A DNA stretch of 64,000 bases from Saxidomus purpurata. Its lineage: Eukaryota; Mollusca; Bivalvia; Venerida; Veneridae. The translations under genes were made by a program, and so were the position numbers. Within the stretch, counting starts at the first letter, position 1. The number at the start of each line of letters is the position of its first letter. The stretch is taken from NCBI GenBank assembly GCA_022818135.1, contig JAFMSR010000009.1, forward strand, positions 29,467,001 to 29,531,000, given 5' to 3'. Shown here one piece after another: positions 1 through 11,625 of this stretch. The notes below the pieces were generated by a model, which saw only the letters and a program-made list of their open reading frames with translations, made no database searches and was not told where the DNA came from.

Positions 1-539
1 AGAGTGAATCGGATTTTTTGTGAAAAAAAAATTGACCGAACTTTTTACTTGAATTAAAAACATTTTGAATATTCAACATATTATCAGCTAAGATTCCGCA
101 TCATGTACTTTTTATAAATTGGTCAGCTACTTGGATAAAATACGATTTCTATATCTTATTCTTCAACATAACTAACATGATTACGTCCCTTGGTGTGTTT
201 AATGCCTACTTATATAGTGTTCAGAAACACCGGACATAAATTTTCGTAAGGAGGGTATTTGTAAACAAATGCTCCATTCATCTTCATAACATGGTATTTA
301 TTAATGTATTATACTAATGTCAATAAACATGACTTGTTTGTAACTGTCTCCATGTTAAATACTATTAGTGTATATATATACTAAACAATACTTTCAACGC
401 ACCATATAGTGTAGCAAACTGTTCTAATTATCTTGCATATTTAGGGGGTCTACAAAATCTAACAATGAGTGTCATATATCAAAATGTTCGGTAGGTTCTG
501 AACAATACGAAATGAAAATTCAGTTTTACCAAAATGGTT
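1..539. other. AT-rich intronic DNA, nothing identified
   Basis: No coding signal. A short phrase around 219-240 (GTGTTCAGAAACACCGGACA) recurs almost exactly at 3,057-3,078, suggesting an old dispersed repeat. Confidence 0.4.
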
Positions 540-686
540 GGAGTTGACACAAATCCACAATGGTGTCCAAGATGGCCACCATAATGTAGATAACAAGTAA
601 ATATATCATTTTCTGTCACTACTTTGTCGTGAATGTACGGATTAACACCAATTTTTTTTTATATTCACTTCACATTAGTTCTCTTT
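540..686 (+). repeat. Diverged repeat copy, paired with 2,225-2,376
   Basis: The stretch containing CCAAGATGGCCACC, then CTTTGTCGTGAATGTAC and ATTTTCACTTCACATTAGTT-like text, is echoed at 2,225-2,376 in the same order and orientation. The two copies flank the tandem-monomer element at 687-2,019. Confidence 0.5.
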
Positions 687-2019
687 AACAAGAGCTGTCC
701 CTCACAAGTGACAAATGCCCCCAAAAGAGGTGTCTCACAGTCTGTGTCCACTCCATGTGCTCAACAATTGTGCTATGTAATTCTAAAATCCTTCCATGCA
801 TGACAGAGTTACCATACATACAGTAGTCCATTACTTTTAAACTCTAAGTGTGACCTTGACCTTTGAGGTAGGGACGTGGTTCTTGCACCCGACACATTGT
901 CTTGATGTGCTGAACATTTGTGCCAAGTTATTTTAAAATCAATCAATGCATGACAAAGTTACAGTCAGGACACAAATGTATGCATGTATACAGGATACCA
1001 TTACCTATAAACTCTAAGTGTGACCGTGACCTTTGAGGTAGGGACATGGGTCTTGCACGCGACACATTGTCTTGATGTGTTGAACATTTGTGTCAAGTTA
1101 TTTTAAAATCAATCAATGCATGACAAAGTTATAGTCCGGACACGAATGTGTAAATAGGATTCCATTACCTTCAAACTCTAAGTGTGACCTTGACCTTTGA
1201 GGTAGGGACGTGGATCTTGCATGCGACACATTGTCTTGATGTGCTGAACATTTGTGCCAAGTTATTTTAAAATCAATCAATGCATGACAAAGTTATAGTC
1301 CGGACACGAATGTGTAAATAGGATTCCATTACCTTCAAACTCTAAGTGTGACCTTGACCTTTGAGGTAGGGACGTGGATCTTGCATGCGACACATTGTCT
1401 TGATGTGCTGAACATTTGTGCCAAGTTATTTTAAAATCAATCAATGCATGAGAAAGTTACAGTCGGGACACAAATGTGTACATATAAAGAGGATTCCATT
1501 ATTTTTAAACTCCAAGTGTGACCTTGACCTTTGAGGTAGGGACGTGGGTCTTGCACGCGACACATTGTCTTGATGTGCTGAACATTTGTGCCAAGTTATT
1601 TTAAAATCAATCAATGCATCAAAGTTACAGTCAGGACACAAATGTATGCATGTAAACAGGATTCCATTACCTATAAACTCTAAGTGTGACCTTGACCTTT
1701 GAGGTAGGGACATGGACCTTGCACGCGACACATTGTCAAAATATTTTAAAATCCTTCAATGCATGACAAAGTTACAGTACGGACATGAATGTGTGCATAT
1801 ATAGAGGATTCCATACATTCAAACTCTTAAGTGTGACCTTGACCTTTGAGGTGGGGACGTGGGTCCTGCATGCGACATGTTGTCTTCATGTGCTGAACTT
1901 GTGTCAAGTTATTTTAAAATCAATCAATGCATGACAGAGTTACAGCCAGGACAAGGAAAAATGTAAGGGCGGACGGTCGGAGAGTGTGATTTTAATATGC
2001 CATGCCTTAGGGGCATAAA
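687..2019 (+). repeat. Hairpin-ended tandem-monomer element, family A
   Basis: It opens AACAAGAGCTGTCCCTCAC with the small stem TCAC/GTGA, then ATGCCCCC. It then has about seven monomers of 164-170 bp, each with the phrase TGACCTTGACCTTTGAGGTA and a GCATGACAAAGTTACAG segment. It ends with a GGACGG tract and GGGGCATAAA, pairing with the opening ATGCCCCC. ORFs on both strands here are products of the repeats. Confidence 0.75.
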
Positions 2020-2068
2020 CATGTGTAATCATAGTTATTTAAAGTTATAGAGGTCAAGGTCAAATTCA

Positions 2069-2081
2069 AGGTCAAAGGTCA
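2069..2081 (+). promoter_or_regulatory. DR1-like nuclear-receptor motif
   Basis: AGGTCA-A-AGGTCA is a perfect direct repeat with one-base spacing, preceded by TTCA so that TCAAGGTCA (ERR/SF-1 type) is also present. It lies in repeat-derived intronic DNA. Binding is not implied by sequence alone. Confidence 0.35.
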
Positions 2082-2387
2082 AATTTTGTGAAAATTGGAC
2101 AATCGGATGCATTTTTTTTTGTGGTTACATTCCTAAAATGAAACATATCAACATAAATTATTAACCAAAATTTACAACAATGTATTTTCTTTAAATTATT
2201 AGCACTGTTTAGTTCAGATATGTTGTTGCCATGGTAATCCAAGATGGCGTCCAAAAAGGTCACCAAAATTGAGAAAACTACCAAATATACCCTTTATCTG
2301 CTACTATACTTTGTCGTGTATGTACATTTTAACACCAAATCTGTTTTATTTTCACTTCACATTAGTTGTCTTTTAAAATTAAGGTAA

Positions 2388-2812
2388 TATGCCTTTTTCT
2401 TCTTTATTTAGTTATCAATCCTTCCAATATCTGCCAGCTTATTTTAAAGCTATCTGTGCACGAAAGATATCATGTCTTGCATTCATGAAGACACTGGGTG
2501 AATACTTCCTTTACATGAATTTCAAAATGATCTATTTATACAAATTTAATACAAAAGAGAAATTTAAAAGCTGGTTTTCCAAGGAAGAGCTTAAAGGCAA
2601 TAACCCATGTTAAGTCTACGGCGGTTTAAACGTTCAATTAAAATTATGTACCATATGATTTGTATTACACGACCATTTTGAAATTCATGTAATGAAATTA
2701 ACTACACATTGTCTTCATAGAGGCAAGACATGATAAATGTCTTGCACAGACAGCTAAAATAAGCTTGCAGATATTGGAATGGTTGATAACTAAATAAAGA
2801 ATGAAAGGGGTA
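2388..2812. mobile_element. Palindromic (fold-back/MITE-like) element
   Basis: The left arm (about 2,388-2,502: TTTATTTAGTTATCAA, CCAATATCTGC, CATGTCTTGC) is repeated as its reverse complement at about 2,702-2,812, and the inner parts pair too (ACATGAATTTCAAAATG near 2,514 with CATTTTGAAATTCATGT near 2,674). A 74-codon ORF inside is part of the arm. No transposase. The centre lies near 2,600. Confidence 0.65.
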
Positions 2813-2815
2813 GGT

Positions 2816-3384
2816 TGTGCATTAGAAGTTGGGATTTGTTTAAGTAGACATGTTAGGCAATTTTGTCATCAATGTCTATAAGTAACAATAATCTTTATAA
2901 TTCTGTTTAATTTTACTTAAATTCCTGTTTATGTCAGTATATAAAAAGAAGTTATACAATAAGTGAATTATATATTCAAGCGTTCTTTTGTTTAGGATCG
3001 TCCTTTTTGGATTGTCCTTTTAGAAAAATCAGAAGTCTTCAGATTTTCCCTCCATTGTGTTCAGAATCACCGGACATATTCACAAACTGCCTCCATGGAC
3101 TAGATACAATTTACAAGGTATATTACTTTAACGTGTCGAATTATTAAGAAACAGTTCCACTGTAATACTATGATGTCTGTTGTAATCTCTAAGAATTTTT
3201 AGACTGTGGAAACCCATGTTGTTATCTATAGCATTAAATAAGCATCATTCTCAAGGCAAAATAATTTTAGATTGAGTACATTTGTACTATTACGAAATAG
3301 CTTGTGTCAATGCTATTTGAAGACAAATTGGTTTTCTATGTTTTTACATCATTTAAAGTATTAACATGGATTCTGTAGGTCTAA
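2816..3384. other. AT-rich intronic DNA, nothing identified
   Basis: No exon-like frame with splice sites was found on either strand. Only the short phrase shared with the start of the window (3,057-3,078) stands out. Confidence 0.35.
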
Positions 3385-3857
3385 ATTTGAACAATCTTGG
3401 TAGAGTTCCACTAGGTAATGCTACATGCTAAATATAGGCCTTGTAGTTTCAGAGAAGTTTTCCAACAAAAGCTTATGTAAAAACAAGTGACCCCCCTGGG
3501 CAGGGTCAATTTTGACCTGTGAGTCATAATTTGAACAACCTTGGTAGAGGTCCACTATGCAATGCCACATGCCAAATATCTAAGCTCTAGGCCTTCCTGT
3601 TATTGAGAAGGAGATTTTTAAAGTTTTTCCTATTTGTTGCCATAGCAACCAGAGTTCTGCATGGAATTAAATATTTTGAACAAATATCAAAGGGCTTCAT
3701 GCATGTAATATCCCTGCCAAGTTTCATCAACATAGGCCCAGTGGTTTCAGAGGAGATGCCGTTTGAAGGAAAATGTTAACGGACGTACAATGTTCAATGA
3801 GTGCCGGACGGAATGTGATCATAATAGCTTACTCTTGCACTTTGTGCTAGGTGAGCT
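3385..3857 (+). repeat. Family B hairpin-ended element, 5' truncated
   Basis: It carries the family B text (ACAATCTTGGTAGAGGTCCA, CATGCCAAATATCTAAGCTC, TTGCCATAGCAACCAGAGTT, AGTTTCATCAACAT) and the typical 3' end, CACTTTGTGCTAGGTGAGCT. The opening CAAGAGGGCC motif is missing. Confidence 0.65.
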
Positions 3858-4069
3858 GAAAACTGGACCTTGTGAACATTGGGGCTTCCGGCCTGTCTGT
3901 GCATATGAAAGAACATTGTTATATGAGGCCCGTAATAATAGTGGTGCAACAATATACCGGTATACTGGTATATTGAAATACCATACCGCAGTATGAAGTC
4001 CCATACTGCGATATCCAAAGTTTAATGAACTACTCACTTAGAACATTGCTAAGCATGTAAATAAATCAG

Positions 4070-5115
4070 AACAAGAGCTGTCCCTCATATGTGACGAGTG
4101 CCCCCAAAGACGCGTCTCAGACTGTGACCCTGACCTTAAAGATATGGACCTGGTACTTGTGCATGACACTTTATCTCCATGTGCTGAACATTTGTTCCAA
4201 TTCATTTTAAAATCTTTCAATGTATATCAGGGTTACAATCCGGACATGAACATGTGCATATATACAGGATTCTAAACTGTTTGATCTCTAAGTGTAACCT
4301 TGACTGTCAAAGTAAGGACCCGGGATTTGCATGTGACATGTCATCTCCATGTGCTCAACAATTGTGCCTTGTAATTTTAAAATCCTTCCATGCTTGATAG
4401 AGTTACCATAAACTCTTAAGTGTGACCTTGCCCTTTGAGGTAGGAGAGTGGGTGTTGTACCCGACATGTTGTCTTGATGTGCTGAACATTTGTGCCAAGT
4501 TATTTTAAAATCCTTCAATACATGACAAAGTTAAAGTTCAGACATGAATGTGTGGATATATACAAGATTCCATTACCTTTGAACTCTAAACATGTCCTTG
4601 ACCTTTGATGTAGGGACAGTGTCTTGCACATGACACGTTGTATTGATGTACTGAAAAAGTGTGCGTTATTTTGAAATCCTTCAATGCATGACAAAGTTAC
4701 AGTCTGGACACAAATGTGTGGATATATACTTGAAACTCTAAACGAGACCTTGACCTTTGAGGTTGGGACGTGGGTCTTGCAAGCAACATGTCGTCTTGAT
4801 GTGCTGAACATCAGTGCCAAGATATTTTAAAATCCTTCCATGCATGACAAAGTTACAGTCCAGACACGAATGTAAGCATATTTACAGAATTCCATTACCT
4901 TTCAAATCTAAGTGTTACCTTGACCGTCAAGGTAGGGATGTGAACTTGCACATGACACTTTGTCTTGATGTGCTGAACATTTGCGCCAAGTTATTTTAAA
5001 ATCCGTCAATGCATGACAAAGTTACAGCCCAGATATGAAAAAATGTAAGGACGGACACAAGGAAGGACAAGCTGAATCCAGTATACCCCCCTTACACTTT
5101 GTATTCGGGGGCATA
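4070..5115 (+). repeat. Family A element
   Basis: Opens ACAAGAGCTGTCCCTCA, then GTGCCCCC. It has about six diverged monomers with TGACCTTGACC and GCATGACAAAGTTACAG, a GGACGGACAC tract, and closes ACTTTGTATTCGGGGGCATA. The opening GCCCCC and closing GGGGGC motifs are inverted relative to each other. Confidence 0.7.
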
Positions 5116-6358
5116 AGATATGATGAAAAGTTACTAAAGTACTCAATGGTAATGAACAACAATATATAATATAAAAACACATACAGTAAATCATCCATGC
5201 CCACCACCATATATTATTTTATGGCTACTAACAAAAAATCCACTTATGGCTACTGTATTCCAGCATCATGCAAGAAATTCACAGTATAATTATACTAAAT
5301 TAAATACATACACATAAAACTTTTGGTAAATCATATTGTCAGCTATTTTCAGAGAAACAGAGGAAAATAATTGTTATTGGTACTTCTGGAGGCAAAATAT
5401 GAGTAATTTCCACATCTCCTTAGGTGTGTTCTATATTTAGAAGACACCGTTATTCCCATGTATGTATCTGATGAGCTGAATCTTAATGTGTAACAAGAAA
5501 ATTTCAGAGAGTTTACTTGTTAAAGATTATTTTACAAAAAGTTTGATTTTAAATGTAAGGGAACAGCTTGCAACCCAGTATGATTTTTAAATCTATGTTT
5601 TATGTATTTCACATGCTTTATCATTATGTCCATTTGTTGACAATTTTCTTGTTTTGTTTAATAATTATCAACCTGTAATTGTTTTGTAATTTTCCATTTG
5701 ACAATGGACAATGCTTTCAAGTTTTCAAGTTGTTTGGTAAGTTATAAATTTCATATAAATTTTCATTTCACAGTGATTGTGGGTTTAAAATCTCCATTAA
5801 AATTTTCTTAGATTCTTTATCATTTCAGTTTCTTTGATATTTTACCATTTTTAAGTAGGTTCCTTTTTACTAATCTCCAATCATTGCTTTTATTCCATTT
5901 GTTTGCTGCTTTACTTAATGCTTTATCTATTTTATCTGATGCAACACTTTTGAATTATTTAATACCAATTATCTGATGCTTAATGATTAATTTCTATGTT
6001 TTTCTTATTATTTTGTAACTACTTTATTTCTTGTAATTTCCGATTGTGCGATGATGATTTGCATTAGTGCCCTTCAAGATTTAATTCAAAACCTGGACTG
6101 TTTGTATGTAAGCAAGAATGCTTGACTAGCTGAACTGCTTTATTAGTAAAATCTCGATAACTCTACCAACAAGGCATAACTTTGCGAAACTACAATGCAT
6201 AAATAAGGGACCTGCTACTTTGAGCATTCTTATTTACCTCAAGTAGTTTGGTAAAGTTTCATTTCGGTATCTGTGGCAGTTCTGTGAAAATATAGTCATA
6301 ATTTTACTAAATACTTGAACAAGTCAGTGTAACAGGATTTGCCCCTCTCAGCATGTTT
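5116..6358. other. Intronic DNA, no feature supported
   Basis: AT-rich, with no recognisable dispersed repeat and no exon that satisfies both splice sites and frame on the minus strand. Confidence 0.35.
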
Positions 6359-7221
6359 AACAAGAGCTGTCCCTCACAAGTGACAAATGCCCCCGAAAGA
6401 GGTGTCTCACAGTTTGCGTCCTCTACATGTGCTCAACAATTGTGCCATGTAATTTTAAAATCCTTCTATGCATGACAGAGCTACCATGCATACAGTATTT
6501 AATTACATTTAAACTCTAAGTGTGACCTTGACCTTTGAGGTGGTTCTTGCTCCTAACACATTGTCTTGATGTGCTGAACATTTGTGACAAGTTATTTTAA
6601 AGTCAATCAATGCATGACAAAGTTACAGTAAGGACACAAATGTATGCATATATAAAGGATTCCATTACTTTTAAACTAAGTGTGACCTTGACCTTTGAGG
6701 TAGATATGTGGGTCTTGCACACAACACATTGTCTTGATGTGCTGAACATTTGTGACAAGTTATTTTAAAATCCTTCAATGAATTACAAAGTTACAGTCCG
6801 GACAGGAATGTGTGTATATACAATGTATACAGTATTCCATTATTTTCAAACTCTAAATGTGACCTTGTCCTTTGAGGTAGGGACGTGGGTCATGCACATG
6901 ACACATCGTCTTGATGTGCTGAACATTTGTGCCAAGTCATTTCAAAATCTTTCAATGCATGACAAAGTTACAGTCCGGACACGAATGTGTGCATATATAG
7001 AGGATTCAATTACCTTCAAACTCTAAGTGTGACCTTGTCCTTTGAGGTAGGGATGTAGGTCTTGCACGCGACACATCATCTTGATGTGCTAAACATTTGT
7101 GCCAAGTTATTTCAAAATCCTTCAATGCATGACAAAGTTACAGCCCTGACACGGAAAAATGTAAGGGTGGACACACAGACGGACGGACGGTGCGATTTTA
7201 ATATGACACCCTTCACAGGCA
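6359..7221 (+). repeat. Family A element
   Basis: Opens AACAAGAGCTGTCCCTCAC, contains about five monomers with the TGACCTTGACCTTTGAGG phrase, then GGACACACAGACGGACGGACGG and a degenerate closing end. It lies within 300 bp of the 7.49-7.74 kb exon, on its downstream side. Confidence 0.7.
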
Positions 7222-7491
7222 TGATAAAGTCATGCTTAAAATGAATTAAAACTGAAAAACAAAATCTTTGAAAGCTTTCCTTACTGCATAATCCATGAAC
7301 ATAAAACTTCTTAGATTGGTTAATTTTAAATATTTCATTTAAACATATTTGGACCACCCATTGAACTCATTAAAGCCTATCCATCATACCAACCTATAGT
7401 TTGTTCTTTAAATATGATAATAAGGTATATAAAGGACAGGAAAGCATACTGACAGTGACAGGAATAAAGACTTAAACATTTCCACAATCAC

Positions 7492-7737
7492 CTCATGTTT
7501 GGACAGGTCGTTACTTCCACTCATTGATCTTCTCTTGCCAATGTGTTGCCATGATGACATAGTCTGTTCTGACTGTGAATGTGATAGTGTGTTGGTTGGA
7601 CTGCTTTGCTGGGAGTCATGTGACCCATCTTGACCAATCACACCACTGTCTGTGCTTAAGGAGCTCACATTGCTGTGATGCTTGTGTACTTTTCTCAAAT
7701 TTTGACTAACTCCTTCTTTGACTATCTGTAACTGCAA
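7492..7737 (-). CDS. Coding exon of the minus-strand gene (82 codons, phase 0-0)
   Basis: The acceptor TTCTCCTGCAG| at 7,738 leads into LQLQIVKEGVSQNLRKVHKH, then a Ser/Gln-rich stretch (VSSLSTDSGVIGQDG, DSQQSSPTNTLSHSQSE), then SWQHIGKRRSMSGSNDL and KHE, ending at GAG|GTGATT. The intron separating it from the exon at 8.16 kb is 419 bp. RRSMSG resembles a basophilic kinase (R-R-x-S) or 14-3-3 target site; this is inference. The frame runs on into the intron to 7,408, but the donor at 7,491/7,490 is the likelier boundary. The remainder of the gene must lie left of position 7,400; I found no convincing further exon in 1-7,400. Confidence 0.8.
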
Positions 7738-7767
7738 CTGCAGGAGAACAAATTTTAAATGCTTACA

Positions 7768-8040
7768 TAAACAAGAGGGTCATCATGACTCACTATTGCT
7801 CACCTGAGTCAAACTGCTCTTACCTTCTAGATAGATAGAACTCCATTAAATGTCAAATTTTGAGAAACAAATTTCATTTCAATACATGATTGAGGAAATC
7901 TGTCCATTAATTTATGAGATATAAGTGATAACAAAGTTCCTTAACCAGGTAATAAATGAGTGACACCTGTGCAGTAGAACTATGAGGTCTTTTAAAGCTT
8001 TTAGACAAATAAATTAATGAAAGTACGCCAAGCTGATCAG
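7768..8040 (+). repeat. Partial family B-type element in a 419-bp intron
   Basis: Starts AAACAAGAGGGTCATCATGAC followed by GCTCACCTGAG, the opening hairpin and IR motif of the class, then degenerates. It occupies much of the short intron between two coding exons. Confidence 0.5.
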
Positions 8041-8156
8041 TAGAAGTTCCCTCCTTCTATAACACTGACAAACTAAACATCAATTATGCTCTTATACAGT
8101 AACAGAAAAAATACATTTGTAAATGGTTTGTACTTTAATAGGGAAGTAATTCACAC

Positions 8157-8293
8157 CTGTTCATCATCTTCATTAAGTTCCTCAAGACTAGGGAAACTAT
8201 CACATGTAGCTATATCTCCATGGCTGACTCCATCCAGAAATGTTAATATTTCCTCCTTGGATGAGTTAGCAAAGTCCATATGCTGCCACAATT
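8157..8293 (-). CDS. Coding exon of the minus-strand gene (2 nt + 45 codons)
   Basis: A strong acceptor, TTTATTTTTCAG|, is followed by two nucleotides that complete a Lys codon (A+AA) and then LWQHMDFANSSKEEILTFLD, continuing to an acidic tail SFPSLEELNEDDEQ. It ends at CAG|GTGTGA in phase 0. The phases match the exon at 20.15 kb on one side and the exon at 7.74 kb on the other. The other two frames contain stops. The acceptor lies only about 130 bp from a 3.1-kb minisatellite in the upstream intron. Function unknown. Confidence 0.85.
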
Positions 8294-8421
8294 CTGAAAA
8301 ATAAAGAAAAGAAAATCTGCCCATTATTCAATCAACAGTGGTTGGTTTACTCTTCCTCTTTCAATGTATGTTTTATATGTGGCCTGTTTAAATACCAGTT
8401 TCAACAATATTTCAGCTATTT

Positions 8422-11400
8422 ACAGACATGTAGTTATTCTGTGATTCCTGGGACAGACATTTAGTTATACTGTGATTCCTGGGACAGACATTTAGTTATT
8501 CTGTAATTCCTGGGACAGACATGTAGTTATTCTGTGATTCCTGGGACAGACATGTAGTTATTCTGTGATTCCTGGGACAGACATGTAGTTATTCTGTGAT
8601 TCCTGGGACAGACATTTAGTTATGATGTGATTCATTAGACAAACATGTAGTTATTCTGTGATTCCTGGGACAGACATGTAGTTATTCTGTGATTCCTGGG
8701 ACAGACATTTAGTTATTCTGTGATTCATGGGACAGACATTTAGTTATTCTGTGATTCATGGGACAGACATGAACTTATTCTGTGATTCCTGGGACAGACA
8801 TGACTGTTATTTTTTGTGATTCCTGGGACAGACATTTAGTTATTCTGTGATTCTTGGGACAGACATGTAGTTATTCTGTGATTCATGGGACATACATTTA
8901 GTTATTCTGTGATTAATGGGACAGATATTTAGTTATTCTGTGATTCTTGTGACAGACCTTTAGTTATTCTGTGATTCCTGGGACAGACATGTAGTTAGTC
9001 TGTGATTCCTGGGACAGACATGTTATTATTTTGTGATTCCTGGGACAGACATTCAGTTATTCTGTGATTCCTGGGACAGACATTCAGTTATTCTTTGATT
9101 CCTGGGACAGACATGTTATTATTTTGTGATTCCTGGGACAGACATTTAGTTATACTGTGATTCCTGGGACAGACATTTAGTTATACTGTGATTCCTGGGA
9201 CAGACATTTAGTTATTCTGTGATTCCTGGGACAGACATGTTATTATTTTGTGATTCCTGGGACATTATTCTGTGATTCATGGGACAGAAATGTATTATTC
9301 TGTGATTCCTGGGACAGACATATAGTTATTCTGTGATTCCTGGGACAGCCATGTAGTTATTCTGTGATTCCTGGGACATACAATCATGTTGTTATTCTGT
9401 GATTCCTGGGACAGACATGTAGTTATTCTGTGATTCCTGGGACAGACATGTAGTTATTCTGTGATTCCTGGGACAGACATGTAGTTATTCTGTGATTCCT
9501 GGGACAGACATTTAGTTATTCTGTGATTCATAAGACAGACATGTAATTATTCTGTGATTCCTGGGACAGACATGTAGTTATTCTCTGATTCCTGGGACAG
9601 ACATGTAGTTATTCTGTGACTCATGGGACACACATTTAGTTATTCTGTGATTTCTGGGACAGACATGTATTTATTCTGTGATTCCTGGGACAGACATGTA
9701 GTTATTCTGTGATTCCTGGGACAGACATGTAGTTATTCTGTGATTCCTGGGACAGACATGTAGTTATTCTGTGATTCCTGGGACAGACATTTAGTTATTC
9801 TGTGATTCCTGGGACAGACATGTATTTATTCTGTGATTCCTGGGACAGACATGTTATTATTTTGTGATTCCTGGGACAGACATTCAGTTATTCTGTGATT
9901 CCTGGGACAGACATGTAGTTATTCTGTGATTCCTGGGACAGACATGCAGTTATTCTGTGATTCCTGGGACAGACATGTAGTATTCTGTGATTCCTTGGAC
10001 AGACAGCAGTTATTTTGGGACATGTAGTTATTCTGTGATTCCTGGGACAGACATGTAGTTATTCTGTTATTCATGGGACAGACATGTAGTTATTCTGTGA
10101 TTCCTGGGACAGACATGTAGTTATTCTGTGATTCCTGGGACAGACATGTAGTTATTCTGTGATTCCTGGGACAGACATGTAGTTATTCTGTGATTCCTGG
10201 GACAGACATGTAGTTATTCTGTGATTCATGGGACAATCATGTAGTTATTCTGTGATTCATGGAACAGACATTTAGTTATTCTGTGATTCATGGGACAGAC
10301 ATGTAGTTATTCTGTGATTCATGGAACAGACATTTAGTTATTCTGTGATTCCTGGGACAGACATGTAGTTATTCTGTGATTCCTGGGACAGACATGTTGT
10401 TATTTTATGATTCCTGGGACAGACATGTTATTTTGTGATTCCTGGGACAGACATGTAGTTATTCTGTGATTCGTAGGACAGACATGTAGTTATTCTGTGA
10501 CTCATGGGACAGACATGTAGTTAGTCTGTGATTCCTGGGACAGACATGTAGTTATTCTGTGATTCCTGGGACAGACATGTAGTTATTCTGTGATTCCTGG
10601 GACAGACATGTAGTTCTTCTGTGATTCCTGGGACAGACATGTAGTTCTTCTGTGATTCCTGGGACAGACATGTAGTTATTCTGTGATTCCTGGGACAGAC
10701 ATGTAGTTCTTCTGTGATTCCTGGGACAGACATGTAGTTCTTCTGTGATTCCTGGGACAGACATGTATTTATTCTGTGATTCCTGGGAAAGACATGTATT
10801 TATTTTGTGATTCCTGGGACAGACATGTATTTATTCTGTGATTCCTGGGACAGACATGTATTTATTCTGTGATTCCTGGGACAGACATGTATTTATTCTG
10901 TGATTCCTGGGACAGACATGTAGTTATTCTGTAATTCCTGGGACAGACATGTAGTTATTCTGTGATTCCTGGGACAGACATGTAGTTATTCTGTAATTCC
11001 TGGGACAGACATGTAGTTATTCTGTGATTCCTGGGACAGACATGAAGTTATTCTGTGATTCCTGGGGCAGACATTTAGTTATTCTGTGATTCCTGGGACA
11101 GACATGTAGTTATTCTGTGATTCCTGGGACAGACATGTAGTTATTCTGTAATTCCTGGGAGAGACATTTAGTTATTCTGTGATTCCTGGGACAGACATGT
11201 AGTTATTCTGTGATTCCTGGGACAGACATGTAGTTATTCTGTGATTCCTGGGAAAGACATTTAGTTATTCTGTGATTCCTGTGACAGACATGTAGTTATT
11301 CTGTGATTCCTGGGACAGACATGTAGTTATTCTGTGATTACTGGGACAGACATTTAGTTATTCTGTGATTCCTGGGACAGACATGTAGTTATTCTGTGAT

Positions 11401-11543
11401 TCATGGGACAGACATGTTGTTATTCTGTCATTCCTGGGACAGACGTAGTTATTCTGTGATTCATGGGACTGATATATAGTTATTCTGTGATTCATTGGAC
11501 AGAGTGGTAGCAGACATGTAGTTATTCTGTGATTCATGGGACT
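8422..11543. repeat. Large 31-bp minisatellite (about 100 units)
   Basis: The core TGATTCCTGGGACAGACATG recurs every 31 bp for about 3.1 kb, with point variants (GATTCATGGG, GTTATTTTGTG) and a few shortened units. Sub-variants cluster (for example runs with TAGTTCTTCTG at 10,612-10,745 and TATTTATTCTG at 10,765-10,910), indicating local duplication. Open frames in it arise because the unit lacks stops in some frames. It lies in the intron just upstream of the acceptor of the exon at 8.29 kb and is directly followed by a family B 3' end (ACTTTGTGCCAGGTGAGCC). Confidence 0.95.
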
Positions 11544-11625
11544 TTGTGCCAGGTGAGCCAGAAAGGAACATGTGTTTTTTGTGTTTTTAAAGCAATACAA
11601 GATAATTGAGAAAAATCAAAACAGA

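Noticed and set aside
10521..10764. Two overlapping 70-codon minus-strand ORFs with 31-residue periodicity
   Set aside because: They are translations of the 31-bp minisatellite, where three units make 31 codons; not genes.
8422..11543. Resemblance to a CRISPR array because of regular 31-bp spacing
   Set aside because: Units abut with no unique spacers, and the DNA is eukaryotic and intronic.
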